A stretch of DNA of 64,000 bases, from positions 1,240,001-1,304,000 of the forward strand of contig NZ_CP050177.1 of the NCBI RefSeq assembly GCF_011694815.1, given 5' to 3'. Numbering within the stretch: position 1 is the stretch's first letter; every line of letters starts with the position of its first letter. Positions 44,819 through 54,216 of this stretch are shown one piece after another. The notes beneath the pieces are model-generated. The model was given only the letters and a program-made list of their open reading frames with translations, was not told the origin of the DNA and ran no database searches. Both the position numbers and the translations under genes were made by a program. This stretch comes from Streptomyces liangshanensis (lineage in GTDB: Bacteria > Actinomycetota > Actinomycetes > Streptomycetales > Streptomycetaceae).

Positions 44819-44928
44819 CCGTACCTCCAGTCAAGAACCGTCCGCGCACTGTAACTTCACCGCCGCCGCCCCGTCAGGACCGTCTCGACCAGCGGTGCGG
44901 CGCACGCCCCGCCCCCCGCTAACTCCGG

Positions 44929-47193
44929 TCAGACCACCGCGCAGCGGCGCAGGTACTCGCCGGTGGCCGAGCCTTCCGCCTTGAGCAGGTCGTTGGGGGT
45001 GCCGGTGAAGACGATCTCCCCGCCGTGCTTGCCGCCGTCGGGGCCGAGGTCGATGACCCAGTCCGACTGGCGGACGATGTCGAGGTTGTGCTCGACCACG
45101 ATGACTGTGTTGCCGCTGTCGACCAGGCGGTTCATCAGGCCGAGGATGGTGTCGACGTCGGACATGTGGAGGCCGGTGGTCGGCTCGTCCAGTACGTAGA
45201 CGCTTCCTGAGCGGTGCAGTTGCCCGGCGAGCTTCAGGCGCTGCCGCTCGCCGCCCGACAGGGTGCTGAGGGACTGGCCCAGGGTGAGGTAGCCGAGACC
45301 CACGTCGAGGAGGCCCGTCAGCTTGTCGCGGATCTCCCGCTCGGTGAAGAATTCCACGGCCGCCTCGGCGGGGAGTTCGAGGACGTCGGCAATGGACTTG
45401 CCGCGCAGGTGGTGCGCGAGGACGTCCTCGCGGAACCTGCGGCCGTCGCAGGCCTCGCAGTGGGTCCGCACCGGGTCCATGTAGGCCAGTTCCGTGATCA
45501 GTTGGCCGCGGCCGTTGCACTCGCCGCAGGCGCCCGCCGAGTTGAAACTGAACAGTCCGGCCGGCGCGCCGCTCGCCTTGGCGAAGAGCTTGCGGGTCGC
45601 GTCCATCAGGTCGAGATGACTGAGCGGTGTGGAGCGCGAGGACCCCTTGATGGGCGACTGGTCCACGAAGACGCTGTCCGGGTAGGCCTTCAGGAACGAC
45701 GCGGTGACCAGGGAGCTCTTGCCGGATCCCGCGACACCGGTGACCGCGGTCAGGACCCCGGTCGGGAAGGCGACGGTGACGTTCTTCAGATTGTGCAGGT
45801 CGGCGTCGCGCACCTCCAGGTGCCCGGTGGGCGTGCGGACCGTGTTCTTCACCGGGCCGACCCGCCGCAGGCCCTCGCCGGTGAGCGTGTCGGCTCTCCT
45901 CAGCTCCTCGAACGTCCCCGAGAAGACGATCTCCCCGCCGTGGACCCCGGCACGCGGGCCGACGTCGACGACATGGTCGGCGATCTCGATGACGTCGGGG
46001 TCGTGCTCCACGATGAGCACCGTGTTCCCCTGGTCCCGCAGGGCCCGCAGCAGGTCGTTGAGCCGGCCCACGTCCCGTGGATGCAGTCCGGTGCTCGGTT
46101 CGTCGAAGATGAAGGTCATTCCGATGAGACTGCTGCTGAGGTGGCGCACCATCTTCAGCCGCTGGGCCTCACCGCCGGAGAGCGAGGTGGTCTCCCGGTC
46201 GAGCGAGAGGTAGCCGAGGCCGATCCCCTCGATGCGTTCGAGCGCGGTACGCACACTCTCGGCGATCCCCACGGACTCGGGGTCACGAAAGGTACCGAGA
46301 AGCCGGATGAGGTCGCCGACCTCCATCCGGGACCAGTCCGCGATGGTGCGGCCGTCGATCGTCGCGGCCCGTGCCGCGGGATTCAGCCGGGTCCCCTGGC
46401 AGCCGTCGCAGGGACCTTGGGTGATGAACCGTTCGATGTTCGCCCGGCCGCGTTCCCCCAGCGTACTGAGGTCGCGCTTGAGGTTGGTCCGGGCGAACCG
46501 GTCGACCACGCCTTCGTACTTGAGGGTCGCCGTGGTGTTGGCGGTCCGCACGGTCACCGTGCCGCCGGAGCCGTGCAGGAGCATGTGCCACTCGGCAGCG
46601 TCGTAGTCGGCCAGCGGCTTGGCCGTGTCGAAGTGACCGGAGTTGGCGTACTGCTGCCAGTCCATGCCGCCGACCTTGTGGGTGGGCAGCTGGATGGCCC
46701 CCTCGTCGAGGGACTTGGACCGGTCGAGCATCCGCTCCACGTCGACCTGGCGCATCCGGCCGAGACCGTCGCAGTCGGGGCACATGCCCTGCGGGTCGTT
46801 GAAGGAGTAGACGCCGGGCGGCTGTTGGGGGGTCGCGAAGCGGGAGAACAGCACACGGATGGACGAGTAGATGTCCGTCATCGTGCCGACCGTCGACCGG
46901 GCATTGCCGCCGACCGGCTTCTGATCGACCACCACGGGTGTCGTTAAATTCTTGATCACGTCCGCGTGCGGGCGCTGGTATTTCGGCAGCTGATTGCGGA
47001 TGAACCAGCTGAACGTACTGTTCAGCTGGCGCTGGGACTCCACCGCCAGCGTGTCGAAAACCAAGGAGGACTTCCCCGAACCCGACACCCCGGTGAATAC
47101 CGTGATCTTGTTTCTCGAAAGGCGCAGCGACACGTTCTTGAGATTGTTCTCCCTGGCGCCGACGATCTGAATGTCATCTTCGTTCTCTGCCAT
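44929..47193 (-). CDS. UvrA-like ABC ATPase, DrrC-type self-resistance protein
   Basis: The 754-residue protein is a short UvrA homologue (full UvrA is about 950). It has two ATPase halves: Walker A GVSGSGKSSL near residue 36 and GVAGSGKSSL near 490, signatures SLSGGEAQRLKM and TLSGGERQRLKL, and zinc-type CPDCDGLGRM, CDGCQGTRL, CGECNGRGQ and CEACDGRRF segments. The same family includes DrrC, which protects DNA against anthracyclines in their producer. Leu83 is a TTA codon at 46945-46947, so translation may need the bldA tRNA. Together with drrAB here it suggests a DNA-active product. Ordinary repair function is not excluded. Confidence 0.9.
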   Translation of the reverse strand: MAENEDDIQIVGARENNLKNVSLRLSRNKITVFTGVSGSGKSSLVFDTLAVESQRQLNSTFSWFIRNQLPKYQRPHADVIKNLTTPVVVDQKPVGGNARSTVGTMTDIYSSIRVLFSRFATPQQPPGVYSFNDPQGMCPDCDGLGRMRQVDVERMLDRSKSLDEGAIQLPTHKVGGMDWQQYANSGHFDTAKPLADYDAAEWHMLLHGSGGTVTVRTANTTATLKYEGVVDRFARTNLKRDLSTLGERGRANIERFITQGPCDGCQGTRLNPAARAATIDGRTIADWSRMEVGDLIRLLGTFRDPESVGIAESVRTALERIEGIGLGYLSLDRETTSLSGGEAQRLKMVRHLSSSLIGMTFIFDEPSTGLHPRDVGRLNDLLRALRDQGNTVLIVEHDPDVIEIADHVVDVGPRAGVHGGEIVFSGTFEELRRADTLTGEGLRRVGPVKNTVRTPTGHLEVRDADLHNLKNVTVAFPTGVLTAVTGVAGSGKSSLVTASFLKAYPDSVFVDQSPIKGSSRSTPLSHLDLMDATRKLFAKASGAPAGLFSFNSAGACGECNGRGQLITELAYMDPVRTHCEACDGRRFREDVLAHHLRGKSIADVLELPAEAAVEFFTEREIRDKLTGLLDVGLGYLTLGQSLSTLSGGERQRLKLAGQLHRSGSVYVLDEPTTGLHMSDVDTILGLMNRLVDSGNTVIVVEHNLDIVRQSDWVIDLGPDGGKHGGEIVFTGTPNDLLKAEGSATGEYLRRCAVV

Positions 47194-47228
47194 GGGAATA
47201 CAGTACAGGAATCATCCGGGCCGGTTCA

Positions 47229-48560
47229 TCAAATCCCTTGCGCGCGCAGCGGGTTCAGGGCGGACTCCCCTATTCGTTCCCGGAGTACGGGATCGGTCAC
47301 CCCCAGTCCTTCTCGGGGCGCGAGGCAGAGAACGCCCACCTTTCCGATGTGCTGATTGTTCTGGACCGTGCGGGTGGCCTCTCCGACCTCGGACAGCGGG
47401 TGGACGGCGGACAGGACGGGCACCAGCTTTCCGAGCCCGAACAGGCGGGTGCACTCGGCCTGTTCCTGGAGATTGGCGGCGTGGCTGCCGATGACGCGCT
47501 TGGAGTTCATCCACAGGTAGCGGTTGTCGTACTCGTGCCGGTATCCGGTGGTCGAGCCGCAGGTCACCACTGTGCCGCCGCGGCGGACGACGAAGACCGA
47601 CAGGCCGAAGGTCGCCCGGCCGACGAAGTCGAACACCACGGCCGGGTCCTCGCCCGCCACCTCACGGATCGCCCGCCCCAGCCGCTTGGCCTGTTCGGCG
47701 GTGCTGTCCTTGCCGTCCGGACCTTCCAGGCCGAGTTCGGACCGGTTGACGACCAGGTCGCAGCCGAGCGCGCGCAGGTACCCGGCCTTGGCCTCGGAGC
47801 CGACCACCCCGACGGGGATCCCGCCCGCCTGTCTCACCAGTTGTACGGCGAAGGCCCCAAGTCCTCCGGTCGCGCCCCAGATCAGTACGACGTCCCCCAG
47901 CTTGATCCGGGCTCCCTTGTCGCTGATCAGCATCCGGTAGGAGGTGGCGGCGGTGAGGAGGACACCGGCGGCCTCCTCCCAGGTCAGATGACCCGGCTTC
48001 GGAAGCAGCTGGCTCGCCTTGACCACGGCGTAGTGGGCGAGTCCGCCGAAGTTCGTCTCGTACCCCCAGATCCGTTGTTCGGATCCGAGCATGGCGTCCG
48101 CGTGCGTGGCGGGCTCGTGATCGTCCACCTGGACACAGCTCACCACCACGTGGTCCCCGGGCCGCCACCGCCCGACTCCCGCCCCGGTACGGACCACCAC
48201 ACCCGCCGCGTCCGAGCCGATGACGTGGTACGGGAGATCGTGCCGGGCGGCGAACCCGCCGGCGGCGGCGCGCCGGGAGAGGAAGGCGAAGGTCGGCAAC
48301 GGCTCGAACGTGGCCGACCAGACGGTGTTGTAGTTGATGGAACTCGCCATGACGGCGACGAGCACCTCGTCCGGCGCCAGCTCCGGCATCGGCACCGCTC
48401 CGACATGGATGGACTTGCGCACGTCCTTGTCGGTCTGCCCCGCGAACATACCGACGTCCTCGGCCCGCAGATGTGCCGCGGTGTACTCCTCCGGCAACGG
48501 CGCCCGCGCCAGTTCCCCCGGGGGCGCGTCCGACAGGACAGCCTCGCTCAAGGAATTCAT
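47229..48560 (-). CDS. ccr: Crotonyl-CoA carboxylase/reductase family enzyme
   Basis: The 443-residue protein has the hallmarks of the family: LPEEYTAAHLRAEDVGMFAG, INYNTVW (Asn76-Trp81), YETNFGGLAHYAVVKASQLL, the NADPH loop LIWGATGGLGAFAVQ and IGSHAANL with His360. Carboxylating enzymes of the family use equivalents of Asn78, Glu168 and His360; all are present. Tyr167 replaces the usual Phe, and DFVGRATF stands where EHPGRETF is expected. In a polyketide cluster it probably makes ethylmalonyl-CoA or another alkylmalonyl-CoA, or butyryl-CoA, as a unit. It is separate from the pathway operon at the left end. Reaction specificity is inferred. Confidence 0.85.
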   Translation of the reverse strand: MNSLSEAVLSDAPPGELARAPLPEEYTAAHLRAEDVGMFAGQTDKDVRKSIHVGAVPMPELAPDEVLVAVMASSINYNTVWSATFEPLPTFAFLSRRAAAGGFAARHDLPYHVIGSDAAGVVVRTGAGVGRWRPGDHVVVSCVQVDDHEPATHADAMLGSEQRIWGYETNFGGLAHYAVVKASQLLPKPGHLTWEEAAGVLLTAATSYRMLISDKGARIKLGDVVLIWGATGGLGAFAVQLVRQAGGIPVGVVGSEAKAGYLRALGCDLVVNRSELGLEGPDGKDSTAEQAKRLGRAIREVAGEDPAVVFDFVGRATFGLSVFVVRRGGTVVTCGSTTGYRHEYDNRYLWMNSKRVIGSHAANLQEQAECTRLFGLGKLVPVLSAVHPLSEVGEATRTVQNNQHIGKVGVLCLAPREGLGVTDPVLRERIGESALNPLRAQGI

Positions 48561-48612
48561 CGCATTCCGTTTCTCGTCGGGGGTGCGGGGACATCGGTGG
48601 GGTTCCGCGGGA

Positions 48613-48939
48613 TCAGGAAGCGGTGACGCCGCCGTCCAGGTAGCGCTGCCGCTCGGCGTAGAGCCGGGATTCGCTGGTCGCCAGCTTTCGCAGCTCTCCC
48701 ACATGGGACTGGAAGCCGGGGTCGCTCACGGCGGCGCGGAGCGACTGCGCGTTCTTCCAGCGCGCGATGTTCACGAACCGCTGGGGGTCCTCGGTGTCCT
48801 GGGAAAGGGTGTATCCGAGAATGCCGGGCTGGCGCGTCATGAATTCGGCGGTCCTGGCGAAGGCCTCCTCGAATTCCTTCGGCTCCCCGGTCACGGTGAA
48901 CCGGTTGACAAAAGTGACGGAGGTGGGCTGGTTGTCCAT
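48613..48939 (-). CDS. Antibiotic biosynthesis monooxygenase (ABM) domain protein
   Basis: The 108-residue dimeric alpha-beta barrel protein starts TSVTFVNRFTVTGEPKEFEE and contains GILGYTLSQDTEDPQRFVNI and RWKNAQSLRAAV, typical of the cofactor-free quinone-forming monooxygenases of aromatic polyketide clusters. It probably oxidises a ring to a quinone. It lies just downstream of the sugar dehydratase gene and upstream of ccr on the minus strand. Confidence 0.82.
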   Translation of the reverse strand: MDNQPTSVTFVNRFTVTGEPKEFEEAFARTAEFMTRQPGILGYTLSQDTEDPQRFVNIARWKNAQSLRAAVSDPGFQSHVGELRKLATSESRLYAERQRYLDGGVTAS

Positions 48940-49005
48940 CGGAATCCCTTGCGTGGAGGACGACGGTGACGGGTCTTCGTGGTGGTACGGGAGAATGCCG
49001 GCGCG

Positions 49006-50376
49006 TCAGGCGGACAAGGCGTGCAGGCAGGCGATCAGACTGCGGGCCTGCACGTTCACGTAGTGGCTGTGCTGCACCAGGGAGGCCAGCTGGGTCAGCG
49101 TGAGCCAGCGGTAGTCCGGGTGGCCGGCATCGACATCGCCCTCGACCTCGATGACGGAGTACCGGTTCCGCGCGTGGAAGAAGCGCCCGCCCTCCTCCGA
49201 GTGCACGGCCTCGAACCGGACCTGGTGCGGCCGGGCGGCGAGAACCTCGGCCAGAAAGGGCGGTCGCGCGCCCCCCGGGATCGCGTCGTAGTTGGGCGGG
49301 GTGCACTGGACGGTGGGGGCGAGTTCCACGACGTCGACGTACCCCGGCTCGGCCTTGGCGTGGACCAGCAGGTGCAGGACGCCGTTCATCTGTTTGGCCA
49401 GGAAGGCCACCACGCCCTCGCCGCACGGCTCTATCATCGGCTGGGCCCAGGCGCGGGTCTCGCGTCCGGTGGCCGTGACACCGACCCCGATGACGCGGAA
49501 GAACAAGCCGCTGTCGTGCGCGATCTTCTTGTCGTCCCGGTTCCAGCCCTGCACGTCCCGCAGGGCGATCCGCTCGGCGTCGCTCTCCCGCCGGGTGCGG
49601 ACGTCCGTGATCCAGCTGAGGACCTCGGAGGTGCTGTGGACGGCGTCGGCCTCCACGCCGTACGACCGGATGAGCGACGAGGTGAACGCGGTGAGATCGG
49701 GGCCGAACGCCCGCAGCAGGTTCACTCCGGCGAAGGGGACGCACGACAGGACCGTGCGCACGTCCATGTTCACCAGGTCGTCCAGCGCCAGCAGTTGGTG
49801 CACCTGACCGAGGGTCAGCCAGCAGAACCCAGCGAGCAGCTCGACCTCGCCGGTGACCTGGACGACCATGTTGCGGTTGCGCTTCCGGTGGAACCAGGAG
49901 CCCTGCTCGGACTGCCGGACGTCGGCCAGGACACGGTGGCCCGCGGTGTCCCGGAAGTAGTCGAGGTACGGCACACTCGCACCGCCGTGCACCCGGGTGT
50001 AGTTGCTGCGAGTCGCCTGGACCGTCGGGGAGAGCTGGAGGCCGTTGCAGTTGCCCGGCTCGATCTTGGCCTGCATCAGGCAGTGCAGGACACCGTCGAA
50101 CTCCTTGACCAGGATGCCCAGGATGCCCACCTCGGGCTGGTTGATGATCGGCTGCTGCCACCGCTCGACCGGGCCGGCCGTCACCCGCGCGTCCAGCCCC
50201 TCGACCGAGTAGAACTTCCCCGAGACATGGCGGATGTTGCCCGTGTCGGGGTCGGTCCGCCATCCGTCGAGGTGGTCCAGCGGAAGGCTCCGGACCTCCA
50301 TCTGGGAGATACGCCTCTGCTCGCCGAGCCAGCGGTGGAAGTGGTCGAGGTCGGGGACCAGTCCGGACCTGGCCAT
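49006..50376 (-). CDS. NDP-hexose 2,3-dehydratase
   Basis: The protein is about 456 residues from ATG 50376. It is duplicated internally, each half with patterns such as HVSGKFYSVEGLDARV, IINQPEVGILGIL, FDGVLHCLMQAKIEPGNCNG and LSPTVQATRSNY, and the second half AQPMIEPCGEGVVAFL and LLVHAKAEPGYVDVVELAPT. These match the TylCVI/EvaA family, the first step of 2-deoxygenation of NDP-sugars. An earlier in-frame ATG at 50562 would add 62 residues, including a TTA codon at 50395-50397, but those codons have far more A/T third bases and no ribosome site. The GAGG before 50376 favours the shorter form. Confidence 0.86.
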   Translation of the reverse strand: MARSGLVPDLDHFHRWLGEQRRISQMEVRSLPLDHLDGWRTDPDTGNIRHVSGKFYSVEGLDARVTAGPVERWQQPIINQPEVGILGILVKEFDGVLHCLMQAKIEPGNCNGLQLSPTVQATRSNYTRVHGGASVPYLDYFRDTAGHRVLADVRQSEQGSWFHRKRNRNMVVQVTGEVELLAGFCWLTLGQVHQLLALDDLVNMDVRTVLSCVPFAGVNLLRAFGPDLTAFTSSLIRSYGVEADAVHSTSEVLSWITDVRTRRESDAERIALRDVQGWNRDDKKIAHDSGLFFRVIGVGVTATGRETRAWAQPMIEPCGEGVVAFLAKQMNGVLHLLVHAKAEPGYVDVVELAPTVQCTPPNYDAIPGGARPPFLAEVLAARPHQVRFEAVHSEEGGRFFHARNRYSVIEVEGDVDAGHPDYRWLTLTQLASLVQHSHYVNVQARSLIACLHALSA

Positions 50377-50666
50377 CACGGACCTCGCTGTCTGTAACGA
50401 CGCGGCGCCGTCCACATCCTCGTGGGACTGGGCCGGCCGAAGGTGCGACGTCAATGCGGTCTCCAGAAAAGTCCGTTCGGCGGTCTGCACCGAATCGCGG
50501 ATGCCGGGAGCGGTAGGGCGGCGGGCACCATCGTGGTCGGCCTCTCTCGACACCGCCTGCATTCACACTCGAACGGACAGCCGACGCCCCGGCCTCACCG
50601 ATCCCGCGGATGCCGGGCACGCCGGAAGCCGGCCGGGGCTCGGCCCGGCCGGCCTCCGCGGGGTGG

Positions 50667-51491
50667 TCAGGCGGTGAAGGCCGCCGCGTTCTCCTCCACC
50701 CACTGGGCGAAGGCGCGCGCCGGCTTGCCGGTGACCTCCTCCACCGTGGGCAGCACGGTGTAGCCGGCCTCCGGGGGATTCGTGCGCATCATGAGGAAGA
50801 ACTCGATGTCACCGTCCGCGTAGCCGCTGTTGCGCCAGTCGGCGACCACCTCGTCCTGGCTCAGCTCGACGTACCGGACCTCGCGGCCGATCACCTCGCC
50901 GATGATGCGCACCTTCTCCGCCGGGGTGAGCGCCTGGGGTCCCGTCAGCCAGTACTCCTTGCCGGCGTGACCGTCCGCGGTCAGCGCGGTCATGGCCACC
51001 GAGGCGATGTCCGCCTCGTGGACCATGGCGCTCCTGGACTCGGGGAAGCCCTCGCGGACGACACCCTCCGTCCTGACGGACTCGGCCCACTCCAGGGCGT
51101 TCGACATGAACTCCACCGGCGAGAGATGCGTCCACTCCAGGCCCGCGGCCTCGACGGCCTCCTCCAGGGGGCTCTTGGACAGGTCCCCCTTCAGTACGGT
51201 CACCTTGCGCACGCCGGCCTTGCGGGCCAGTTCGACGATCTCGGTGCCGTTCGTCAGCTCCGAGAAGTCCTCTCCGTTGAAGCTGATCAGGTGGGCCGCG
51301 GTGACGCCCGAGAAGACCTCCGCCAGACTCTCGGTCTCGGCGAGGTTGCCGGCGACGGCCTGCGCCCCGGCGGGAAGGTTCGCCTTCTGCGGGTTGCGGG
51401 TCAGAGCGCGTACCGGGTGCCCGGCGGCCAGCAGCTGCTCGACCAGCGGACGCCCCACGTTGCCCGTGGCTCCTGCGACAAGAATGGTCAT
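50667..51491 (-). CDS. NmrA-like NAD(P)-binding protein, possible quinone reductase
   Basis: The 274-residue protein has the dinucleotide loop ILVAGATGNVGRPLVEQLLA at the N-terminus and lacks the YxxxK dehydrogenase pair, so it fits the atypical short-chain NmrA/QorB group. HSFGAPD-like residues upstream of the ATG at 51491 are excluded as the start with GGAG nearby fits better. It is divergent from the WYL regulator, which probably controls it. In the cluster it could be an NAD(P)H-dependent reductase of a quinone intermediate. Confidence 0.83.
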   Translation of the reverse strand: MTILVAGATGNVGRPLVEQLLAAGHPVRALTRNPQKANLPAGAQAVAGNLAETESLAEVFSGVTAAHLISFNGEDFSELTNGTEIVELARKAGVRKVTVLKGDLSKSPLEEAVEAAGLEWTHLSPVEFMSNALEWAESVRTEGVVREGFPESRSAMVHEADIASVAMTALTADGHAGKEYWLTGPQALTPAEKVRIIGEVIGREVRYVELSQDEVVADWRNSGYADGDIEFFLMMRTNPPEAGYTVLPTVEEVTGKPARAFAQWVEENAAAFTA

Positions 51492-51574
51492 GAGAATCTC
51501 CTTCGGGTCCGGAGCTCCGAAACTATGAGCAATCGCGGTCAACTGCTGTCCGCCACCGGTGCGAGACTCGGCTC

Positions 51575-52618
51575 ATGTTGGAAACCTCGGCACGATTGCT
51601 CCGTCTGCTGAGTCTTTTGCAGGCACACCGGGACTGGTCCGGATTCGAGCTGGCGGACCGGCTGGGAGTGAGTCCGCGGACCGTGCGGCGCGACGTGGAC
51701 AAGCTGCGCGCGCTCGGGTACCCGGTCAACGCGACGGGCGGGGTGGGCGGTGGCTACCAGTTGACCGCGGGCGCCTCGCTCCCGCCGCTGGTGCTGAACG
51801 ACGAGGAGGCCGTCGCGGTGGCGATCGGGCTGCGCACCGCGGTGGGCGGCGCGGTCACCGGCATCACCGAGACGTCGATACAGGCCCTGGCCAAGCTGGA
51901 CCAGGTGCTCCCCTCCAGGCTGCGCTACCAGGTCAACACCCTCAGCGCGGCACTGGTGACCGTGCCCGCCCCCGGTCCGACGGTCGATCCCTCCGTGCTC
52001 GTCGCCATCGCGTCGGCGATCCGCGACCTCGAACGACTGCGGTTCGACTACGTCTCGTACGACGGCTCGGAGAGTCTGCGGGACGTGGAGCCGTACCGCC
52101 TGGTCCATCACGGGCGGCGGTGGTACGTCTTCGGCTGGGACGTCACCCGGTCGGACTGGCGCAAGTTCCGTGCCGACCGGGTGACGGTCCGGATCCCGAA
52201 CGGTCCGCGCTTCGCCCCGCGCCCGCTGCCCTCCGAGGATCTCCCCCACTACTTCGCCACCGCCACGGTCACCGACCAGTACCGCTACCGCGCGGTACTC
52301 ACCATGTACGGCCCCGCCCAGGACGTGGCGGACGAGGTTCCGCCCACCCTCGGCGCGGTGGAACCCGTCGACGCGCACACCTGTGTCCTGCGCATCGGGT
52401 CGGACAGCCTCGACCATCTCGCGGTGTGGATCGCCGCCTTCGGATTCGAGTTCGACATCCAGGAGCCGCCGGAGCTGGTCGAACACGTCAGAACCCTGTC
52501 CGACCGCATGGGGCGCTCCGTCCGGCCCGGGGAGCGCGCCGTCCTCGGCGAGGCGGGCGCCCCGGAGCGTCCCGGCTCGGGGTCGGGGTCGGGGTCGGGT
52601 GACCGCGGAGGGGGGTGA
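51575..52618 (+). CDS. HTH-WYL domain transcriptional regulator (YafY type)
   Basis: The 347-residue protein begins with an HTH: LLRLLSLLQAHRDWSGFELA and DRLGVSPRTVRRDVDKLRAL. It then has a WYL domain LRDVEPYRLVHHGRRWYVFG, and a C-terminal beta-rich part. The tail is GSGSGSGSG-like after residue 335. It is divergent from the NmrA-like gene across 83 bases and likely regulates it. The boundary of the cluster may be reflected here. Confidence 0.88.
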   Translation: MLETSARLLRLLSLLQAHRDWSGFELADRLGVSPRTVRRDVDKLRALGYPVNATGGVGGGYQLTAGASLPPLVLNDEEAVAVAIGLRTAVGGAVTGITETSIQALAKLDQVLPSRLRYQVNTLSAALVTVPAPGPTVDPSVLVAIASAIRDLERLRFDYVSYDGSESLRDVEPYRLVHHGRRWYVFGWDVTRSDWRKFRADRVTVRIPNGPRFAPRPLPSEDLPHYFATATVTDQYRYRAVLTMYGPAQDVADEVPPTLGAVEPVDAHTCVLRIGSDSLDHLAVWIAAFGFEFDIQEPPELVEHVRTLSDRMGRSVRPGERAVLGEAGAPERPGSGSGSGSGDRGGG

Positions 52619-52646
52619 CCGCGGTCAGGCTCCCGCGGCCCCGGCC

Positions 52647-53306
52647 TCAGCGGAGGGAGGCCGCGCCCAGATCGCCGGCGACCTTCCGCGCGCGGTCCGT
52701 CGCGGCGGCGTGCGCCTGCCGCAGGGACAGCGCCGCCTTCTCCAGCTCCACCGGGTTCTCGGAGAGGAAGGGGGCGACCGTGTGGGAGGCGGCGATCAGC
52801 TCCAACTGGTAGCCGAGCACCTTCCCCAGAACCGTGCGCAGGTACGGGCCGCAGTGGTCCATGTCCTCGTCCGGCGCGCCCGGTCCGTAGTCCCCGCCGT
52901 AGGCGATCAGCACGGTCGCCGGACGGCCGGCGAGCGGGTTGGACGCCGGATCGTAGGGCAGGGTCCGTCCCAGGATCAGTGACTGGTCCAGCCACGCCTT
53001 GAGGCTGGACGGGACGGTCCAGTTGTGCATGGGCACGCTGATGAGCAGCGCGTCCGCGGCCTGGATCTCCGAGACCAGTTCGGACTGCAGCGCTGCGGCC
53101 GCGCGCTGCGCGTCGCTCCGCGGCTCGGACATGAGCGCCACGTACGAGTCGGGGTCGAGGTGCGGGATCGGGTCCGCGGTCAGGTCCCGGTGCGTGACGG
53201 TCGCACCGGGGTGTTCCTCGGCCCAGGCGGTCCGGAAGGAGGCGGCGAGACTCCGGGACACGGAGTACGGCGAGGTCGACGAGTCGATGTGCAGCAGATG
53301 GGGCAC
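52647..53306 (-). CDS. azoR: FMN-dependent NADH-azoreductase family protein
   Basis: The 219-residue protein begins PHLLHIDSSTSPYSVSRSLA and has ISVPMHNWTVPSSLKAWLDQ and LIAYGGDYGPGAPDEDMDHC, the typical AzoR layout. It reduces azo bonds or quinones with NADH. It lies within the cluster and convergent with the WYL regulator, so a quinone-handling role is reasonable but unproven. The GTG at 53306 has GAGAGG upstream. Confidence 0.87.
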   Translation of the reverse strand: MPHLLHIDSSTSPYSVSRSLAASFRTAWAEEHPGATVTHRDLTADPIPHLDPDSYVALMSEPRSDAQRAAAALQSELVSEIQAADALLISVPMHNWTVPSSLKAWLDQSLILGRTLPYDPASNPLAGRPATVLIAYGGDYGPGAPDEDMDHCGPYLRTVLGKVLGYQLELIAASHTVAPFLSENPVELEKAALSLRQAHAAATDRARKVAGDLGAASLR

Positions 53307-53422
53307 GGGACACCTCTCATGAACGACGGCGAGCTTCCCCGGGGGGCGGCGCTGACGGGAGTGCCGATCGTGGCGCGGGGCGCTCGAACCTGGTCGGAGC
53401 GCGGCTTGCGCCTCGGCGGTTC

Positions 53423-54139
53423 TCAGGTGCGGACGCCCACGAACAGGCCCCGGCCCGACAGGATTCCCGGCACGTACTCGGGGCGCAGTCCGGCGAGCGA
53501 GAACGCCGTCTCGTACTGCTCCCTGGTGAACAGCATGGCGCGGTGGACCTCCGTGAGGTGCTGGACACCGGTGTCGGGGGAGGCGCGCAGGTAGTGCACC
53601 TCCATCCGGGAGGTGTCGCCCTCGCGCACGGTGTGGGACATGCGGCTGATGGTGTCGCCCTCCCACCGCACGATGTCACCGGAGACCCAGCGGTCGACGA
53701 AGGTGTCGGGGAACCACCAGGGCTCCACGACCACCACGCCGCCCGGCCTGACGTGCCGGGCGAAGCGGACCAACGACGCGCGCAGTTCGTCGACGGACCC
53801 CACATAGCCGATCGAGGCGAACAGGCAGGTCAGCGAGTCGAACGTACGGCCGAGGTCGAAGTCCCGCATGTCCCCGACGTGCAGGGGCAGTTCGGCCGGC
53901 AGCTCCCGCCTCGCGATCTCCAGCATCGGCTCGGAGAGATCGACGCCCTCCGCGTACCCGATCAGCTCGGTGAACGGTCCGAGGTGGCCTCCGGTGCCGC
54001 AGGCGACGTCGAGCACGGAGGACGCGCCGGGGAGACGCAGACGGATCTGTTCGGCCACCGCCTCGGCCTCGGCCCGGTAGTCCTTGCCCCGCGCCGTGTG
54101 CTGTGCGTAGTAGATCTTCGCTGACTCGCCGCCGTACAT
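53423..54139 (-). CDS. NDP-aminosugar N,N-dimethyltransferase (DesVI/TylM1 type)
   Basis: The 238-residue SAM enzyme has SAKIYYAQHTARGKDYRAEA at the N-terminus, motif I VLDVACGTGGHLGPF near residue 43, CLFASIGYVGSVDELR and VRPGGVVVVEPWWFPD. These match the sugar N,N-dimethyltransferase family. It should methylate the 3-amino group made by the aminotransferase at 55281-56399. It is divergent from the 4-ketoreductase gene with a 179-base gap. Confidence 0.87.
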   Translation of the reverse strand: MYGGESAKIYYAQHTARGKDYRAEAEAVAEQIRLRLPGASSVLDVACGTGGHLGPFTELIGYAEGVDLSEPMLEIARRELPAELPLHVGDMRDFDLGRTFDSLTCLFASIGYVGSVDELRASLVRFARHVRPGGVVVVEPWWFPDTFVDRWVSGDIVRWEGDTISRMSHTVREGDTSRMEVHYLRASPDTGVQHLTEVHRAMLFTREQYETAFSLAGLRPEYVPGILSGRGLFVGVRT

Positions 54140-54216
54140 GCCGTCTCCTCCGTTGCCGGGCCGGTCGTCGCCGGGACGGGTGACGGTCCCGGCTCCGGCA
54201 CCCTGCCCTCTCCCCT

